Assembly (NCBI RefSeq): GCF_001590865.1 | Contig: NZ_BBUY01000013.1 | Coordinates: 132,745-196,744 of the forward strand | Direction: 5' to 3' | DNA from: Streptomyces sp. NBRC 110611 | Lineage (GTDB): Bacteria; Actinomycetota; Actinomycetes; Streptomycetales; Streptomycetaceae | Length of the DNA stretch: 64,000 nt | In this document: piece by piece, positions 63,192 to 64,000 of the stretch | How the letters are laid out: each line of letters starts with the position of its first letter | How positions within the stretch are numbered: the first letter of the stretch is position 1 | Position numbers and translations under genes: made by a program | The notes under the pieces: generated by a model | The model's input: the letters and a program-made list of their open reading frames with translations, nothing else | What the model was told of the DNA's origin: nothing | Databases searched by the model: none

Positions 63192-63884
63192 CTAAAGAGC
63201 CGGCTGGAGCAATCCCCCCAACGCATTGCACGCACTGACCATCCTCTGCAGCTCCCGCCGTGACATCCCCGCATACACCGGCAACGCCAGCGTCTCGTCC
63301 GCCGCCCGCTCGGTCTCCGGCAGAAACACGTCCCGCCGCAGTTCCGGCATCCGGTACAGCGGCACCGGCACCGGCGCTGTGCAGGCAACTCCCTTGGCCC
63401 GCAGGGCCCGTGCGAACGCATCCCGGTCCGGCCGCCCGTTCCCCGGCACCCGCACCACGTACCGCTCGTAGGTGTGCCGCACCGCCGGCTCCGGCGTCCG
63501 CACCCCACGGAGCCTGCTGTCCAGATACGACACACACGCCCGCCGCAGCTCCGCCACCCCCGGTTCCGTCCCTCCCGGATCCGCCCCGGGCTCCTCCACC
63601 ACCAGCGCCAACAGGCCGTGCCGCTCCCCCACTTCACGGAGCCTGCCGACGTCGGCCCGCCGTCCGAACCGGTGCACCGCCACCACCGCGACGGTCTGAC
63701 CGGTCACCACTTCCGAGACCGCGGCCGGGTCCAGGCAGTAGCTGCCACCGTCCACGTCCGCGAACACCGGCACCACACCCAACGCCACCACGGCCCGGGC
63801 CACTTCGGCGTTCCCGTACGCCGGCACCACGACCTCGTCACCAGCACCCACACCGGCCAACTCAAGCGTTTCCAGTGTCCCCAT
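63192..63884 (-). CDS. Short DegT/DnrJ/EryC1-like protein lacking a PLP lysine
   Basis: 230 residues against about 370 for the family. It aligns by eye to the large-domain core: VGAGDEVVVPAYGNAEVARAVVALGVVPVFADVD, VVAVHRFGRRADVGRLREVGERHGLLALVVEE and a C-terminal part with RYVVRVPG and TLALPVYAGMSRRELQRMV. The segment that normally carries the PLP-binding lysine (SF-x-x-x-K) between the acidic EDxAQ and GGxxx blocks is missing, as is the N-terminal arm. Sugar aminotransferase activity is therefore unlikely. ATG 63884 is the first good start; a longer frame to 63971 exists. Confidence 0.65.
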   Translation of the reverse strand: MGTLETLELAGVGAGDEVVVPAYGNAEVARAVVALGVVPVFADVDGGSYCLDPAAVSEVVTGQTVAVVAVHRFGRRADVGRLREVGERHGLLALVVEEPGADPGGTEPGVAELRRACVSYLDSRLRGVRTPEPAVRHTYERYVVRVPGNGRPDRDAFARALRAKGVACTAPVPVPLYRMPELRRDVFLPETERAADETLALPVYAGMSRRELQRMVSACNALGGLLQPAL

Positions 63885-63945
63885 ACCGCGGATCCTGGTC
63901 AGATGAGATGAACGTCGCGTTACACCCACCACCCGAGGACCAAAA

Positions 63946-63992
63946 CAAAAAAGCTCTGGTCTCTGAACCACAAGGGCTCAGAGACCAGAGCT
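63946..63992 (-). terminator. Canonical intrinsic terminator with U-tract at right edge
   Basis: AGCTCTGGTCTCTGA (63952-63966) and TCAGAGACCAGAGCT (63978-63992) form a perfect 15-bp stem with an 11-base loop. On the minus strand it is followed by TTTTTT (complement of 63947-63952). It ends a minus-strand transcript coming from beyond the window. Confidence 0.85.
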
Positions 63993-64000
63993 GAAAATTT

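Overview
The window reads as a stretch of chromosomal core from a Streptomyces-type actinomycete. The sequence is very GC-rich with strong third-position GC bias, GTG and TTG starts are common, and the gene order matches my memory of the S. coelicolor region that runs from the rhb-like aminotransferase down to osaABC. That orthology is recalled, not searched. I see no prophage, integrative element, transposase, CRISPR array or rRNA.

Layout. Positions 1-8.1 kb hold the 5-prime part of an acyl-diamine type aminotransferase (off the left edge), a secreted trypsin-like protease, the ribosome-splitting GTPase HflX, a secreted M1 aminopeptidase and an RSH (ppGpp) protein. 8.3-14.2 kb is the dapF / miaA / miaB block with small conserved proteins between. 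14.6-21.5 kb carries a Tat-exported poly-gamma-glutamate hydrolase, a membrane Ser/Thr kinase, an orphan TAXI binding protein, a cold-shock protein and a histidine kinase/response regulator pair. 21.7-25.4 kb is the glutamate-type ABC operon gluABCD. 25.6-29.0 kb holds a large FAD monooxygenase followed by a cysteine-rich leader peptide, a cysteine dioxygenase and a rhodanese, which I read as a cysteine-regulated sulfur unit.

29.1-32.8 kb is recX-recA with a clear DNA-damage promoter (PafBC type) and an upstream LexA-like box, then an AI-2E family permease and a DUF3046 protein. 33.0-37.8 kb is more variable: an epimerase, a 15-bp minisatellite, an ImmA/IrrE metalloprotease translationally coupled to an XRE repressor with three phased operator-like palindromes, a seven-helix MAB_1171c-like membrane protein, and a terpenoid-cyclase-fold protein. 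37.9-43.7 kb is the Lhr helicase and Nei2-type glycosylase pair. 44.2-52.3 kb is dps, clgR, cinA, pgsA, rimO, a RodZ-like protein and ftsK, several with stop/start overlaps. 52.4-61.7 kb is the osmoadaptation set osaB, osaA (1836 residues with nine exact-length 92-residue HAMP repeats) and the divergent osaC. The right end has a beta-propeller protein, tRNA-Thr(GGT) and a short DegT-like protein without a visible PLP lysine.

Together the window is rich in stress functions: stringent response, DNA repair, osmotic and oxidative stress, proteolysis control. The best candidate for an under-described system is the XRE / ImmA-IrrE / seven-helix module lying between recA-recX and lhr-nei2.
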